NCBI RefSeq assembly: GCF_900324485.2
Contig: NC_046634.1
Location: 11,063,558 to 11,127,557 of the forward strand
Origin: Mastacembelus armatus
Lineage: Eukaryota; Chordata; Actinopteri; Synbranchiformes; Mastacembelidae
Length of the DNA: 64,000 nt
Direction of reading: 5' to 3'
Shown here: piece after piece, positions 19,901-31,963 of the stretch
Layout: every line of letters begins with the position of its first letter
Numbering within the stretch: position 1 is the stretch's first letter
Translations under genes and position numbers: made by a program
The notes under the pieces: generated by a model
Databases searched by the model: none
The model's input: the letters and a program-made list of their open reading frames with translations, nothing else
Told to the model about the DNA's origin: nothing

Positions 19901-20573
19901 TTCTCCTCCAGACACTCCCTCTTCAGATCTCCCATCTGCAGCTCCTCAAACCAGCCCGAGTTATACCTCCGGGTCCGCACCAGGACGTCACTGGCTCGAT
20001 CTCGGTCCAGAAAGACTACCCAACAGAGAAGGAAGTAGTTTAATACTTTGATTTATGTATCCTTCAAAGCATATTTGCTGTTGCAGGTTTGCTCTCTGTG
20101 CGTGTTCTTTCTTTTTCTCACTCTTTTCTAAACAGCTGATCTTAAATTCCTAATTCACTTTAGTGATCCTGAGTTTCCCTCCAGCTCCACCATCAGGCTG
20201 GGTAAACTGGGATGTTCACGGTCCCCTGAGGATGAACTGTAAAAACTTGACTCTGGCTTTTCATCTGATCAGATGCCTGCAGAACTGATGACGTCTCCAA
20301 CGTCATCCACACGCTAACATGCTAATCAGCGTGTAAACATCAGCACGTCAGTCTAATCTGAACTTTATGTCCCAGTCCTCAGTGACTAACACGAGACACA
20401 CGAACCACTACAAATCATTTCAGTCTGAGTTTACTTCTACTTGAGTCCAGTCTGGTAAACTGGGAACAAGTAACCGCACGGTTGCTGCGCTGGGACATTT
20501 TGACTTCCTCACCTGAGGCCGGCTGGCAGCTGGAGAGGCCAAAGACGACGGTGACGAAGACTCTCAGCCACAT
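16967..20573 (-). CDS. f7: Coagulation factor VII
   Basis: Eight exons: 20573-20513 signal, 20015-19852 propeptide and Gla, 19501-19477 (25 nt), 19228-19115 EGF1, 18668-18522 EGF2, 18213-18095 activation linker, 17757-17637 and 17559-16967 protease; 447 aa. Factor VIIa binds tissue factor and activates factors X and IX. Seen: RTRR propeptide end, Gla motif [18 protein letters not shown], two six-cysteine EGF modules, activation site [17 protein letters not shown], triad [16 protein letters not shown] and [10 protein letters not shown] with Asp189, and [19 protein letters not shown]. The short linker to IVGG and overall length fit factor VII rather than X or IX. Intron 5 needs a GC donor (listed separately). 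Alternatives such as protein C are unlikely, given the SCKGDSGGP context and position. Confidence 0.93.
18515..18522 (-). other. GC-AG intron donor in F7
   Basis: The EGF2 exon ends GCAAAAG followed by GCGAGT on the minus strand. Only this junction keeps the phase-1 boundary shared by all paralogues. The nearest GT (four bases further) would shift the frame. The partner acceptor is the TTTCAG before 18213. The match of AAG|GCGAGT to the U1-binding consensus is what known GC donors tend to show. Confidence 0.75.
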
Positions 20574-21465
20574 TGTTGATTTAATCAGAAAGTCAGCGCT
20601 TTGCTGCTTCTTTATGGATCCAAAGGTGCAAAGTCTGATCCCCCCCCCCAACATCCCTGCAGCTGATCACATGTTCCCAGTGGAAATAGCCCACCTGACA
20701 CACACCGAGTGCTGCTGGTTAGAGGAGTTTTTCAGGGAGCATCCAGTGGTTTACTGAGCTGAGATTGTTACGCCTGTATGGATTGGAAGAAATTAAATAG
20801 ATGTAAACGTAGTAATATCTAGAACCAGGTCTTTGTTTCCAGGGCCAACATTTTGCTTTTACTGAATACACTGATGCTGCCGCTTTGTTGGAAGACTAAT
20901 ATGAGCGTAAATCACAGCAACATCCACGTCATGCATGAAGGTCCATCATTCAGGATGTTTAAACACACATTTAATAGGCTTCATGTTAAACCCTCATATG
21001 ACAAATTCAGGTTAAAATGTTGGCGTCTTTGGCAAAACTTAGGCCACAAAACTTCTGCAGTGTAGATGAGATGTTTGCAGGTGTAGCATTTCACTGTAAC
21101 ATGCAAAATAGTCTCATTATGACTCTGACAAGTCTTTTATTTGACAGGACACAAACGACAAAACCACCAGTAACCTTCACTCGTTTCTGATCTTTCCTTC
21201 AGAGCAAAATCAAGAATTTTTTCTTCTTCCAGCCATAAAATAATTTGACAAGAAACCAATTCACTCTTTTACATTTAAGTCCCAGTTTAGTGACTTTAAA
21301 TTCAAGCAAAAAGACTTTTTTTTTTTTTCCACCTTTTGAAATGCAGCCATTACACAGGTGGCTGGGCAGGACAAGTGATCTGTTCCATTGTTTTTGCATA
21401 ATTAAAGACCATATTAATTAATAACACAATTAAACTGTCACGTCCCAGTTGCCTGACCCACTTTT
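20574..21465. other. Intergenic stretch between F7 and the F7-like gene
   Basis: No coding exon seen. An AATAAA on the minus strand at 21136-21141 lies about 325 bp after the F7-like stop and is its likely polyadenylation signal. A C run lies just upstream of the F7 start (20641-20649). Confidence 0.5.
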
Positions 21466-23968
21466 TCACCCAGTGGACATGATATGCTCGATCCAGCTCA
21501 GGAAGTTGCTGACCCTGGTGTAGACACCGTACAGGTTTTCGTTAGCGCAGCCCTTCCCCCAGCTCACCACACCTGTCAGGAACCAGGTTTTCTTGTAGCG
21601 CGTCACCAGAGGTCCGCCGCTGTCGCCCTCGCAGGCATCCTGACCGCCAGCCCTCACCCCAGCACAGAGCATGTTCTTGGTTATGTTGAGCTTGGTGTGG
21701 AGGCGGCACTCCTGCAGAGGGACCCTTGGTAGCTGGAGGCGCTGGAGGAACCTGGAGGGGGGCCCGTGCTGTGCCAGGCGTCCCCAACCGGACACAGTAG
21801 AGTGGCGAATGGTCGCCAGCGTCCGGCTGAAGGTGCTGTTCTCGCCGGGAAGGCAAATGGGCACCACGTGGAGTCCCAGTTTGACCGGGCGGTAGAGCTT
21901 CATCATGGCCAGGTCACTGTCGGAGCTGGACTGGTTGTAACCAGGATGGATCACAAGTTTGACCACACGCCGTCTCTGCTCAGTCTTCTCGTCCTCCGTT
22001 CGGTCATGTTCACCTTTACAGGAAGGACACTTTGACATTCTAGTCTAACATCACGTGAATCTTGAGATTTATTTTTTAAAAAGGTGCATGTCAAAGGTTG
22101 TCTACAGAGAAAAATCTTACCGACAGTGACGTGGAAGATGGCGATAGGTTTTCGCCAAACGCAGTGAGCTGCAGTCAAAACCCACTGATCTGACAGGACG
22201 ATGGCCCCGCAGGTGTAGACGTTGTTTTCAGTCAGCAGAGCCTGAACAGGCAGACAGTTATTTACTGATGGACATTACAGGACTGATCAATGAGGAAAAG
22301 CTTCATGCTGAAAATAAACTGCATGGGTCAGTCATTGTTTTTAATAGTGAAAATGTAGAGGCTGCTAGAGTCCTAGATTTAGGAGGTAGCCCATAGACAG
22401 GCCTACATTGGAGTAAAGAAATGCCAGCTGTTTGTGTTCTGGTGCAACATGTAATATTTCTGCTCCCCCTAAGCTACAGAGACTATTCACCTGCCATGGA
22501 CAGTGCCCTTTAGGGCAGATTTTTCCGTTAACAACCCTCGGGGCAAAATGCACTAGTGGTCTTCCACAGGGGACAGCAACTGGACCGGAGAGACAAGGAA
22601 ACAGTCAACATGTGGGCTTTGACATAAGAAACTATGAAAACCTGCATTATCCTGTAAAACTCATCAGACCTTTGGGCAGGCAGGTGCTGTTGTCCTGATC
22701 CAGAGTGTATCCATGAGCACAGAAACAGGCAGAAGAACGATCCGGAAACTCTCTGCAGAACTGTTCACATCCCCCGTTTCTGTAGCGGCAGCCGTTGGAG
22801 GTTTGTCGAGCTGCAAAGAGACATATACTGTTGACAACCTTTCTTTATGGTGACTTTTAGTCAACATCAACAGGTTTTAGTTGTGGATGTGATTCCTACC
22901 TTTGTCACAGTTGTGTCCATGGAAACCAGGTGGACATTTGCAGACGTAGGTGTCGAGCAGGCGAGTGCAGGTCCCTCCGTTCTTACACGGCGCCGACAGG
23001 CAGTGGTCCACCGCTGCAAATAGGAAGCCTGGGGTGAATATTATGAGGACATAGCGTGCCTGGGTACAGTCTGGTGTTTGGTATTTTGTCTCTCTAGTGG
23101 TTTTGTCTTTGCATCTGTTTGTAGTCATTTCACTCATTTCTGATCACTAGCAGTCAGTGACTAATAGATCAGTGAAACCCTAAATGTTGTCACATGGCAG
23201 GCAGGATCCCAGTACCTGTGTACCTCCTCCAGAAGGCCTCCTGAAAACAGCAGAAAACAAAATTAAGGAGAAAAACAGCACCAACAGTAGACCATGTACA
23301 GACCACCACTCTCAGCCTGCACTGACCAGCTGTTGTGGCAGAGCGAAGATCTCCTTGGCCTCCTCGTAGGAACATTTCTCTTCCATACACTCTCGCTCCA
23401 GATTGCCTTGCCACAACTCCTCCAGCATAAAGTTCGCCCGCCGACTGCGACGCAGGAAAACGCTGGCCTCCGGTCTGCTCACAAACACTCCTGGTTTATA
23501 GAGAAACACAGGGGAAGGATATAAAGACAGAGCTCACCTGAATTCATCAGCGAAGACGTGAGAAGTGGTTGAAAGCTCTGGAAGCTGTAAGTGGAAGTGT
23601 GTTGCTGAGTGTGTCCATTAGAGGGATAACATATGAAGTAGCAGCTAATACATTCATCAAACATATTAACAGTGATGTTTAAGAACAGTTCTGATGAGGG
23701 GAAAGAAACAGCTAATTTCTGTTATTGATATTGAACCTCATCGGCCAGTTAACGTGTCAACCTAACTTCAGCATGCTAAACATTCTCTTTCCTCTTAGAG
23801 GAAGAAGTGACAGATAAACGTCAAAACACATGAAGAAGATGAAAAAGACCATAAAGGAGGAGAAGAAGGAGAGCACTGACCTCCAGGAAACCCAGTGCAT
23901 GCTGGGAGACAAGCGATGAGGAGTCGTAGGAGGAAGAGCCGCTTCATTTCTCTTCTGACAGACGCCAT
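21466..23968 (-). CDS. f7l: Factor VII-like vitamin K-dependent serine protease
   Basis: Eight exons: 23968-23881, 23487-23327, 23240-23216, 23013-22900, 22810-22670, 22579-22491, 22241-22121, 22013-21466; 428 aa in phase. Seen: signal peptide (a second in-frame ATG at 23947 could also start it), propeptide end LRRSRR, Gla motif [21 protein letters not shown]1, EGF2, activation site [15 protein letters not shown], and a complete triad ([27 protein letters not shown] with Asp189). It is therefore expected to be a working trypsin-like protease activated by cleavage before Val. NGKICPKG and the GEHDRTEDE segment resemble factor VII, while [10 protein letters not shown] and the C-terminal [15 protein letters not shown] are also reminiscent of protein C. 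I favour the fish F7-like paralogue from the locus; the substrate is unknown. Confidence 0.8.
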
Positions 23969-25209
23969 GTTTGTTCTTCACTGATCAAAGGTCAGAAACT
24001 CTGAAAACACACAAAACAAATATTTCTGCACTGATGCCTGTTCTGTCCTCCGGTACCCTGAGTCAGGTTCTTCCTGTGGGCAGCTGGTCCACTCTGGAAA
24101 TCAACTACTGGCACAAATATCAGTATCTGTGGCTTTGTCCTTTCTGTCGTGTTTAAAATGAACCAGAATTCAGCAGTACAGTATATGCAGAGGTCCAGTA
24201 TCTCGTCCCTTGGCTCATATCAACAACTCAAAGACAACTGAGGTTTTAGGTCCCCCCACAGGGCCAATGAAAAGCTTTAGCTTCCTAAGGTGCTCCTTTG
24301 GATTATGACCCCTATTATAGAACCAGCCTCTTTTTAGGTCCAGTTTCTGGACTGACTGCAGGACCTTTGATTCAGAACTTGTAGATGTTTGGTGTAATCT
24401 ACTCTTAATATTTGTGCCAAAGAAAGCAGGGCGTCTTATCGCGGTGACTATTTTTATTTTTATTTTAATGTTCCAGTTTTTAACTGAAGGAATAAAAAGG
24501 TAGTGAATCTCTGAGTTTGTCCAGAGCAGGGACTGTCAAAATATAACTTGACTTTAATTTCGTCAAATAGCTTGACTCTTCCTGTCTCGTTTTGTTTTAA
24601 TTGACACTTTTTATCCACAGGTCATAATTACAAAATTAGGACTCCTTCCTTGTTCTTCTTCGTGTATTTCTGTGTCGCTAATTAAATCTAAAACCAATTC
24701 AAGTCAAAAAGCAATTAAATGCCTGTAAGACCAGACTCAGGGCACATCCCGCCAACAAATCTACGGCGGCCGTTGTGGCCCAATTCATCGCGATAGCGTA
24801 AATCAGTAGGTCGAAAACTGCAGTTGTTGGTGTTAGTCTACAAGTAGAAGCCTTTAAAATACAGTGTTAGTGTTTATATGATGTTATTGGAAGAGTTGGT
24901 CTATAGCTGGGACACTATGAAATGCTGTTCTGTCGCTGAAATGATGCAAATCCGCGTCGTTTGTTAGCATCATTTAGCTAACTAGCTAACGCTAGCTTCT
25001 GGATTGAATGAATAGAAACTTTTCTTGAAGTCACCCGAATTTACTTAAACAGAAAAACGTTGGTTTAATTCTCATACTTAGTTTGTTAGTTTGTCAAGCG
25101 GTGAAGTAGCAGCAGCGTCACTTTGCTGGTTTGTCGAAGTTTAAAAGGGTTTTTGTCTTTAGCCAGTCCATGCTAGCTGGGAGCTAGCGGGCTAAGGTGT
25201 CTGGTGGAC
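23969..25209. promoter_or_regulatory. Intergenic region with divergent 5' ends of the F7-like gene and SETDB2
   Basis: Starts of a minus-strand and a plus-strand gene are 1.24 kb apart. The half near SETDB2 has scattered CpGs (24760-24800, 24950-25000) and several GCTAGC/GCTAAC palindromic words (24966-24994, 25169-25195), a pattern I also see before the orphan exon at 49236. No TATA box is evident. Exact start sites are not visible. Confidence 0.4.
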
Positions 25210-28200
25210 ATGGAGGAAGATTCGTTAGATCCACAAGATGTTGGTGAGAAAATCTTCATTTTGTTAAAAAATCAATTTAAACTGCGTCTGTGCCGATGTG
25301 TGATAATGAAGATTAACGAGGAAACGGCAGCAATACAAACAAACCGCGTCTCTGATTCAGTGATTCATTATTTATTGTTTACTGTTAATTAAGTTAATCA
25401 GGTTCCATATGAATGTAGTGCAGGCCTGAAAGTGTAGTGTTGTGGTTTTGAGTGCAGACCTGGTCTGGATGGAGAGGTCCTTGAGAAGTAGCTACCAAAG
25501 TCTCTAAAGTTGACACATTTATTTTTGTTTTATTTTTTAAGTCGGTATCTTTAAAAACCAGTTTTTCATTGTAATAATTGTGCCTGTGATAAGTGTCTAA
25601 AGGGATTTGTTGGGTTTTGTTCTTGTCTTTTTGTGAAGTGCCTTGAGCTGATTGACAAGTGAAGATGGTGTTTTTAGTCAGGAAAACCTTAACCGAGAAT
25701 TTGTCCTGGTGTGTTTTTCAGAAAAAGCCAAAAGTTTCTGGGCAGAGGAGGATGTGGATCCGGTTTTTGAGAGGGTTTTTGTGTATCTGCATCACCTGAA
25801 GACCGTCCTGAACAACAACACTGCAACAGACAAAGGTTGATTTTAATTTAATCTCTAGAAATTAATAAACAGCTTTTGGCTCATGTTCGCTGTTGTGATA
25901 TTTGTTGTCTGTTAATCAGAGTTTGTTCAGGGGTTGAAGCTGCTGGAGCTTCTGGACTTGTCTCCCCCCGTTTCCAGTCCGGACTCGTTTGTGGTCCAGG
26001 TGGTCATCGGCTCAGGTAAAGCCGAACTTTTATGACAAAATTTTATGTCGGTATGAGTCAGTGAATTTTTTTTTTGGTTTTTACATAAGGGAGAAGAAGG
26101 ATTTTTACCCAGGTAGCTGAAGTTTGCGATGTCTGAAAACAGGTCTCAGATCTGTCTGAAATGTTGGACAATATACTGAGTTCAGCCAAAGAGCAGAGCT
26201 TCACTTTACAAAAAAAGGAATTGATGCAACGACAGCATCAGACAAATATTTAAAAGTCATGATCAAAAGTAAAGTGTATATATACATAAATCTGTAGATG
26301 GAAAAATTGACTGTCTGAAAAGTGAGAATCTAAACATAAATGACAATGTTGGCAAAAAGCCTGAGCCATAAGGGATTAAGGACTTATTCTGTCTGTCCAG
26401 CTGAGCCGCTGCCGACCCACTTCAGCAACCACAGCCCCTCATTATCTCCTTCCTCCTCCCTTTCGGCCTGTAATGGTCCTCCCAGCCCTGCAGCGCCTCC
26501 TGCAGGCAGAGAGGAGCTGCTGCCTCCTCTGGTCCCTCTCCAGCTGCAGTACCAGCCCCACTCCTGTTCCAAGGTAACACTCACACACCAGTCTGGAGAT
26601 TGGTGTTAATCCCATGCTGTCCTGTTTGTTTTTTAATGTGAACTATGGATACCTGGTTGGGACAAAGTGTCCTGTCCAAAGCTAGTGTTAGCTGACTAAG
26701 GAGTAAATATGTCAGTCCAGTAGACGCTCTGGTTCCTGCACTAATGTTACCCAAAGCTCCAATTCGTCCCAGATATAAAATCAGATTCATTCAATCCAGA
26801 GGTCCAATCAGGCCCATGCTAGGTGGCTAATGCTACCAAAACCAACAGGTTAGCTTTAGATGCTAACACATTCAGAAGGAAGAAGGCCCCATGGGAGTCC
26901 AATGTGAGTCCTTTGGCTGCTTTGAACACTCTCCATGTGAAAAAGCCAAAGCCATGTTAACCCTGGTTTTCCCTCTAGGCCTGCCTAACGGGATTACCCA
27001 GCATGCCTCAATCCATGCCTCCATTCTGGGGTCAGAACCCGCTTAAGGTGCCACTGCTCTGTGGCTTTAAGAGGCTGAGCGCCATGCCTCTGTCACCCAG
27101 AGAGGGCGGGGCCTGTGATCGTGACGGGGTGGGGCCTACGGTCTTTGAGGTGGAAGAGGGACAATACCTTGAGGACTTGGACATTGTTTACAAAGCACCA
27201 TGTGGACAGAGCCTGCGTAACCATGACGATGTGGCGCGTTTCCTGTTGGCTACGGAGAGCTACGACATCCTGCGGGTCAGCTGAAAGAAGTACTTAAAGT
27301 ACAATTATGTCCTTCATTTAAAATCTATTTATAATATACAGAAGTTTTAGCAAAATGTACTTCATTCCAAAGTAAAACCTGAGAGTGATATTTTATTATA
27401 CTGTCCAATATGACTAGATTTTTAGACTTGTGGTTTAATCTTTCTCCTCAACATGCTGTTCTTAACTAGTTTAACAGAAGTCAAGTACCACAAATTCAAA
27501 ATATAAGTACTTCAAATTTCTGTGTAATGATTGAATATGTGACATTAAGGTTTGGCTGTAAATTGCAGTTCAAAACCTTTTCACCTTATAAGAACGTGCC
27601 TTGGTATTTAATGATTATCATAAAAAGATGTTTCCTAGTTGAACCGTGTTAAAATGACGGTTCGTCTTGTTGAGCAGTTGTGACTTTGAAACATGTATGG
27701 TCTGAGTTGTTCAGCTTTGGGAGTGACCAAGGAGAATCCGGCTTTGCTTTCTGTTTGCTGCAGCTGGATTTCTTCACCTTTAACCCATATGTTCAATTGA
27801 ACCCTCCTTTGGTGGCGGGCCCTCGGCGGCCAGAACTGGACCTGAGCCTGGGCAGGGAACCCACGCCGGTGGAGCTGTGCGCTGGGAACGATGGGGCTCG
27901 GCCGCCCGACTTCCGCTACAGGAAGGACCGCTGGCCACACGGCTGCTTCCTCAGCAACACCCCAATGCTGTTCAAGGCCTGCTGCGACTGCACCGACGGC
28001 TGCAACAGCAGCCGCTGCACCTGTGTCGCAATGACCACAGGAGGGCGCACTTACACCCATCACAGGCTCACGGAGCCCATACCGTCAGGGTAAGACCTGC
28101 TGTGGAAAGTAACCATGTACATTTACTGTACTTCAGTCCAAGTCTAAGTATTTGTACTTTACCTGAGTATTTTCATGTAGTGCTACTTCATCCCTGGACT

Positions 28201-31154
28201 TCACTACATGTCAGAGTCAAACCTTGGACTTTTTCCTGTTCTACATTTATCTGATAACTTTAGTTCCTGTTCAGAATCAGATGGATCCAACAAAATACAG
28301 ACTGATCATCAAACTTTATTGATCCCTGGGGGGAAATTCCCAAGATACCCAGCAGTATAGAAAGTACTTCAAATTAGAAGTATATAAGGTATTTAATGTC
28401 AGCTACCTAGCGGTATATAAAGTACTTCAAATTAGAAGTATATAAGGTAGTTAACGTCAGCTACCCAGCGGTATATAAAGTACTTCAAATTAGAAGTATA
28501 TAAGGTAGTTAACGTCAGCTACCTAGCGGTATATAAAGTACTTCAATTTAGAAGTATATAAGGTAGTTAACGTCAGCTACCCAGCGGTATATAAAGTACT
28601 TCAAATTAGAAGTATATAAGGTAGTTAACGTCAGCTACCCAGCGGTATATAAAGTACTTCAAATTAGAAGTATATAAGGTAGTTAACGTCAGCTACCCAG
28701 CGGTATATAAAGTACTTCAATTTAGAAGTATATAAGAAGTATAACATTAGCTCCACCTTTGTTGGTGAAGTGTTAGTTATTTCTGTGAGGAGAAAACAGA
28801 ATTATAGATTATTGATCAGAGTGTTTTAGATTGATTTCCTGATGATAAAAGGAAAATATTGCACCGAAGTAACTGATGGTTGTTTCAGGCTGTATGAGTG
28901 TGGTCCGTGGTGCGGTTGTGACCGGGCTCGGTGTCAGAACCGGCTAGTCCAGGGAGGGATCAGAGTCCGGCTCCAGGTGTTCCAGACCAGTGATCGTGGC
29001 TGGGGCGTCCGTTGCCGTGACGACCTGGATCTTGGCACATTTGTCTGCATATATGCAGGTGAGACAGTGATGATCCACTGCAATTTCAAGCGTCATTCAC
29101 TGCTTTGGTGACTGTTGAAAAACTTGATGAAATGTCTCCAGGGGTCGTCCTGCAGAGGGTCCTGTCTCCTGTTGAGCCTCCGCCCCAGAAGCTGATAAGG
29201 ACCGACCTCCCCTCAGACGACGAGGTGGAGGTCGTCACAGAGTGGTTGGCGCTGCCGGTACTAAAGAGGCAGAGCAGCCTTTTGGAAACGCCCCTGTCCG
29301 CCTCGCCTATCCTGCACATCCCAGTGGTCCAGAAGCCGACCGATGACGGAGACAAGGTCAGAGTCCTGGGTTTTTGTGCTTGGGTCCAGCTGCAGGGCAA
29401 GTGAAAGCAACAGATGATCATAACTGAGAAACTCCTATTGGTGTGTGCTTCTGCTACACTGAAGGATGTCGTACTTACAGTTCTGACTTTAAAGGTTTTT
29501 ATGATGGTCATTTCACTGGACCAGCTTTAAAATGTCAGCGTCGTTATTCAGCCGTGTGTCACGCATCTGCGCTCAATCCAGAATTAGTTTACACACTCAG
29601 GGTGTTTTATCGCCCAGTCTCAGGTCTGTTGGATTTTAGTTCATGTTTGTTTGACTTCAGGATCAAACTTCAGCACCTTCTCCAGAGGTTCAGGTACTGG
29701 GAGGTTCAGAACCAACGTCGCCGTCAGCAGGTATGAAAGTCATCTGCCTTTTCTTTTTTTTTTTTTTTTTAAAAGTGTTTGGTTCTCAAATGTTACTTAA
29801 ATGGCTGAAGTTGAAATGATTGGATACTGTCCATCAGATGACCAATCACAAGCTCAGGAGAGCAAGGTTGCCACAACAACCGCCAGTCCCAGGTCGGCAG
29901 CGAACTGGACGAAGTCGGACATGAGCGAGCAGAAGAGTCTAAAGAGAGCGGTGGAGGAGAACGTTTACTTCCTGGACGCCAGCAAGGAGGGAAACGTGAG
30001 CCGTTTCCTCAACGTAAGTCAACTGTAAACAATTGTTTTCTAATAAACAGGTGGAACCAGTAACTGCAAAATATCAGCACTAAACGTAGAAATTTTACTG
30101 AAAAATGGAAAATTTTAGGTGAAATTTTAAAATATTTTTCTAATATTTAATAATGTCATTTTCTCACTTAAATTATATCTTCATCTTCAGAAGACAGAAA
30201 ATTTATTCTGAAAATATTTCGTACGGCAATATTCCCTCTGAGTCTTATACATTTTTCCTCCGGGATATAAATTTATGCAATTATTTGTCTTTCTTTTTCT
30301 TTTTCCTCAAATTACGGTTCCATTCTGTTAAAATCATGGCTTTTTTTTTTTTTAGAGTTATGCCTTAATTGTTGTTAAATATTGAGTTTTTTTCTATAAA
30401 TTATAATATTTCTGTAGCTTTAAACTGTAATCTCTTAAAATAAGTTCAAGGTACGAGATTAAAGTTTTATTTTAATTAGAAATAACGATTAACTTGTATA
30501 ATATAAATTTTCTCATGGGTTTGAATGTTTTTGGACATTCAGGTTTTATTCTCATGGCTTTTTCTGTTAAGAATCTGACCTTTTCATTCTCATTATATTT
30601 AGATTCTTTCAGTTTAAAGTACGGCTAATTTCTTTGTCTGCTAGTGTTTTTGTTTTTAAATTCCTGCTGGACTGTCAGCAGTCGCTCAGGGACAGAAAAA
30701 TAAGAATGACAGAAGTGAAACATGCTGAGAATTTAGATATGAAATGCTGTCTCAGGCTTTATTTGCTCTTTCACCCTGATTCTGCCTCGTACAGCACAGC
30801 TGCCAGCCGAACCTGTTCGTCCAGAACGTCTTCACCGACACCCACGACCCCGGCTTCCCCATCATGGCCTTCTTCACCGACAGGTGAGGAAGAGGAGGCA
30901 CAGGTGTTTGTGGCTACTGTTTGTAGTTGTTGATGACTGAGACTCTGTATTTGAGCTTTATTTGTTGTTACAGGGTGGTGAAGGCCGGCACTGAGCTGAC
31001 CTGGAATTACTGTGCCGACACAGAAACTGCCTCGTTGCAGAAACAGGAAGTTCCCTGTCTTTGTGGCAGCAGCGCTTGTCAGGGTTTGTATACAATCAAG
31101 GAGGATCTTCGTGATGTCTGTGAGGTCGAAGGTCGAGGACTGGTTGGAGACTAA
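25210..31154 (+). CDS. setdb2: SETDB2, histone H3K9 methyltransferase with MBD and bifurcated SET domain
   Basis: Twelve exons: 25210-25243, 25722-25835, 25920-26015, 26401-26573, 26979-27275, 27764-28089, 28889-29058, 29142-29356, 29661-29730, 29838-30013, 30795-30883, 30974-31154; 646 aa, divisible by three, human protein 719. Nuclear enzyme that trimethylates H3K9. Seen: N-terminal [17 protein letters not shown], like the human start; methyl-CpG-binding domain around residues 215-260 ([20 protein letters not shown]); cysteine-rich pre-SET about 285-350 ([15 protein letters not shown]); SET first half ([20 protein letters not shown]); a low-complexity acidic/proline insert; SET second half ([28 protein letters not shown]); post-SET CxC-x4-C (CLCGSSAC). 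The C-terminal SET motif reads ELTWNYC where I remember ELTWDYGY in human. A C-terminal tail of about 20 residues follows the post-SET. Confidence 0.94.
28303..28345. mobile_element. Possible Rex1-like LINE 3' tail
   Basis: The string around CTTTATTGATCCC followed by GGGGGGAAATTCC resembles the conserved 3' tail of Rex1-type fish LINEs, known to me from memory. No coding part is next to it. It directly precedes the 58-bp minisatellite. Confidence 0.35.
28361..28738. repeat. 58-bp minisatellite in SETDB2 intron 6
   Basis: Units start at 28361, 28419, 28477, 28535, 28593, 28651 and 28709 (last one partial). Each begins AAAGTACTTCAA and ends with CAGCGGTATAT. The first copy is the most divergent (GTATTTAATG instead of GTAGTTAACG); two copies read TTCAATTTAG instead of TTCAAATTAG. 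Each unit contains two TATATAA words. Confidence 0.97.
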
Positions 31155-31273
31155 TGATTTTAGCACCAGGTCGTGACACTGCACATGACAAAACACAATA
31201 TCTATTTTTCATACTGTGGTGGTGTAAAGAAATGGTTTAAAAGCTTCTGTATGAGGCTGCACTAGTTTTTCTA

Positions 31274-31279
31274 AATAAA
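31274..31279 (+). terminator. SETDB2 polyadenylation signal
   Basis: AATAAA about 120 bp after the SETDB2 stop. Confidence 0.7.
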
Positions 31280-31963
31280 ATTACTCAAAAAATCTATTTG
31301 GTTTTATTTTGAAAGATTGTAATAATGTGTCTGTGCATGGTTGCACTTCTTTCAGCATATTTCACTTTGTCATAAATGCCAAGTGGAGAATGCTTCTTCC
31401 ATTTCAGTCAGATTTTGTGGGAGAGTGGTAATCATTTCAGGTTTTATTTTGAAACTACTTTCCTCGCATTACAGGAGGATGTATTGTTATATACCTGTGT
31501 GCATTGGTCCTTTATTTTGAAACTCCAGTCCAGAGGTTATGAGATTGGTGTCAGTCAAACTGCGTTTATTCAGAAATGCTGTTTTCTGTTGTAATAGTCT
31601 GCTGCTTTTATTTGGAAGGTTTTGTGAACAACTTTCTGTTGAGACCCTCACTTCTGCTTTTATTCTGAAACTCCAGTGAATGTGTTTGTAGGCGGGATAT
31701 TTCCGGGTTTTATTTTTTAAAACTTTAATATAAGCATTGCGGGATGAGATCCTATTGTGACTGTAATTGTAGGTTTTATGTTTAACTTCGCTCCATGTGA
31801 TGAAATATTTCCATTTACCTTCTAACGTTACTTTTTATTTTGAAATTTCGCTTGAACCGTCACTACAGCTTTTATTTTGACACTCTACACCGGATCTCTG
31901 CGTGTTGTTTATGTCCATCGTCCGCCGACGTTACTGACTCTTCCCCAAACTCTGAAGCCGAGT
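31280..31963. other. Intergenic stretch between SETDB2 and CREG1
   Basis: No gene seen. Several spaced copies of a TTTTATTTTGAAAC-like word (around 31303, 31442, 31511, 31661, 31836, 31870) give the region a loosely repetitive T-rich look. The CREG1 promoter must lie at its right end. Confidence 0.45.

Noticed and set aside
21466-23968. Calling the fifth protease protein C
   Set aside because: Some protein C-like residues, but the CPKGHCPWQ and GEHD blocks and the position in the F7 array fit an F7 paralogue better; undecided without a tree.
28361-28738. Regular repeat array, CRISPR-like at first sight
   Set aside because: Units are contiguous 58-bp copies with no unique spacers, in an intron of a vertebrate gene.
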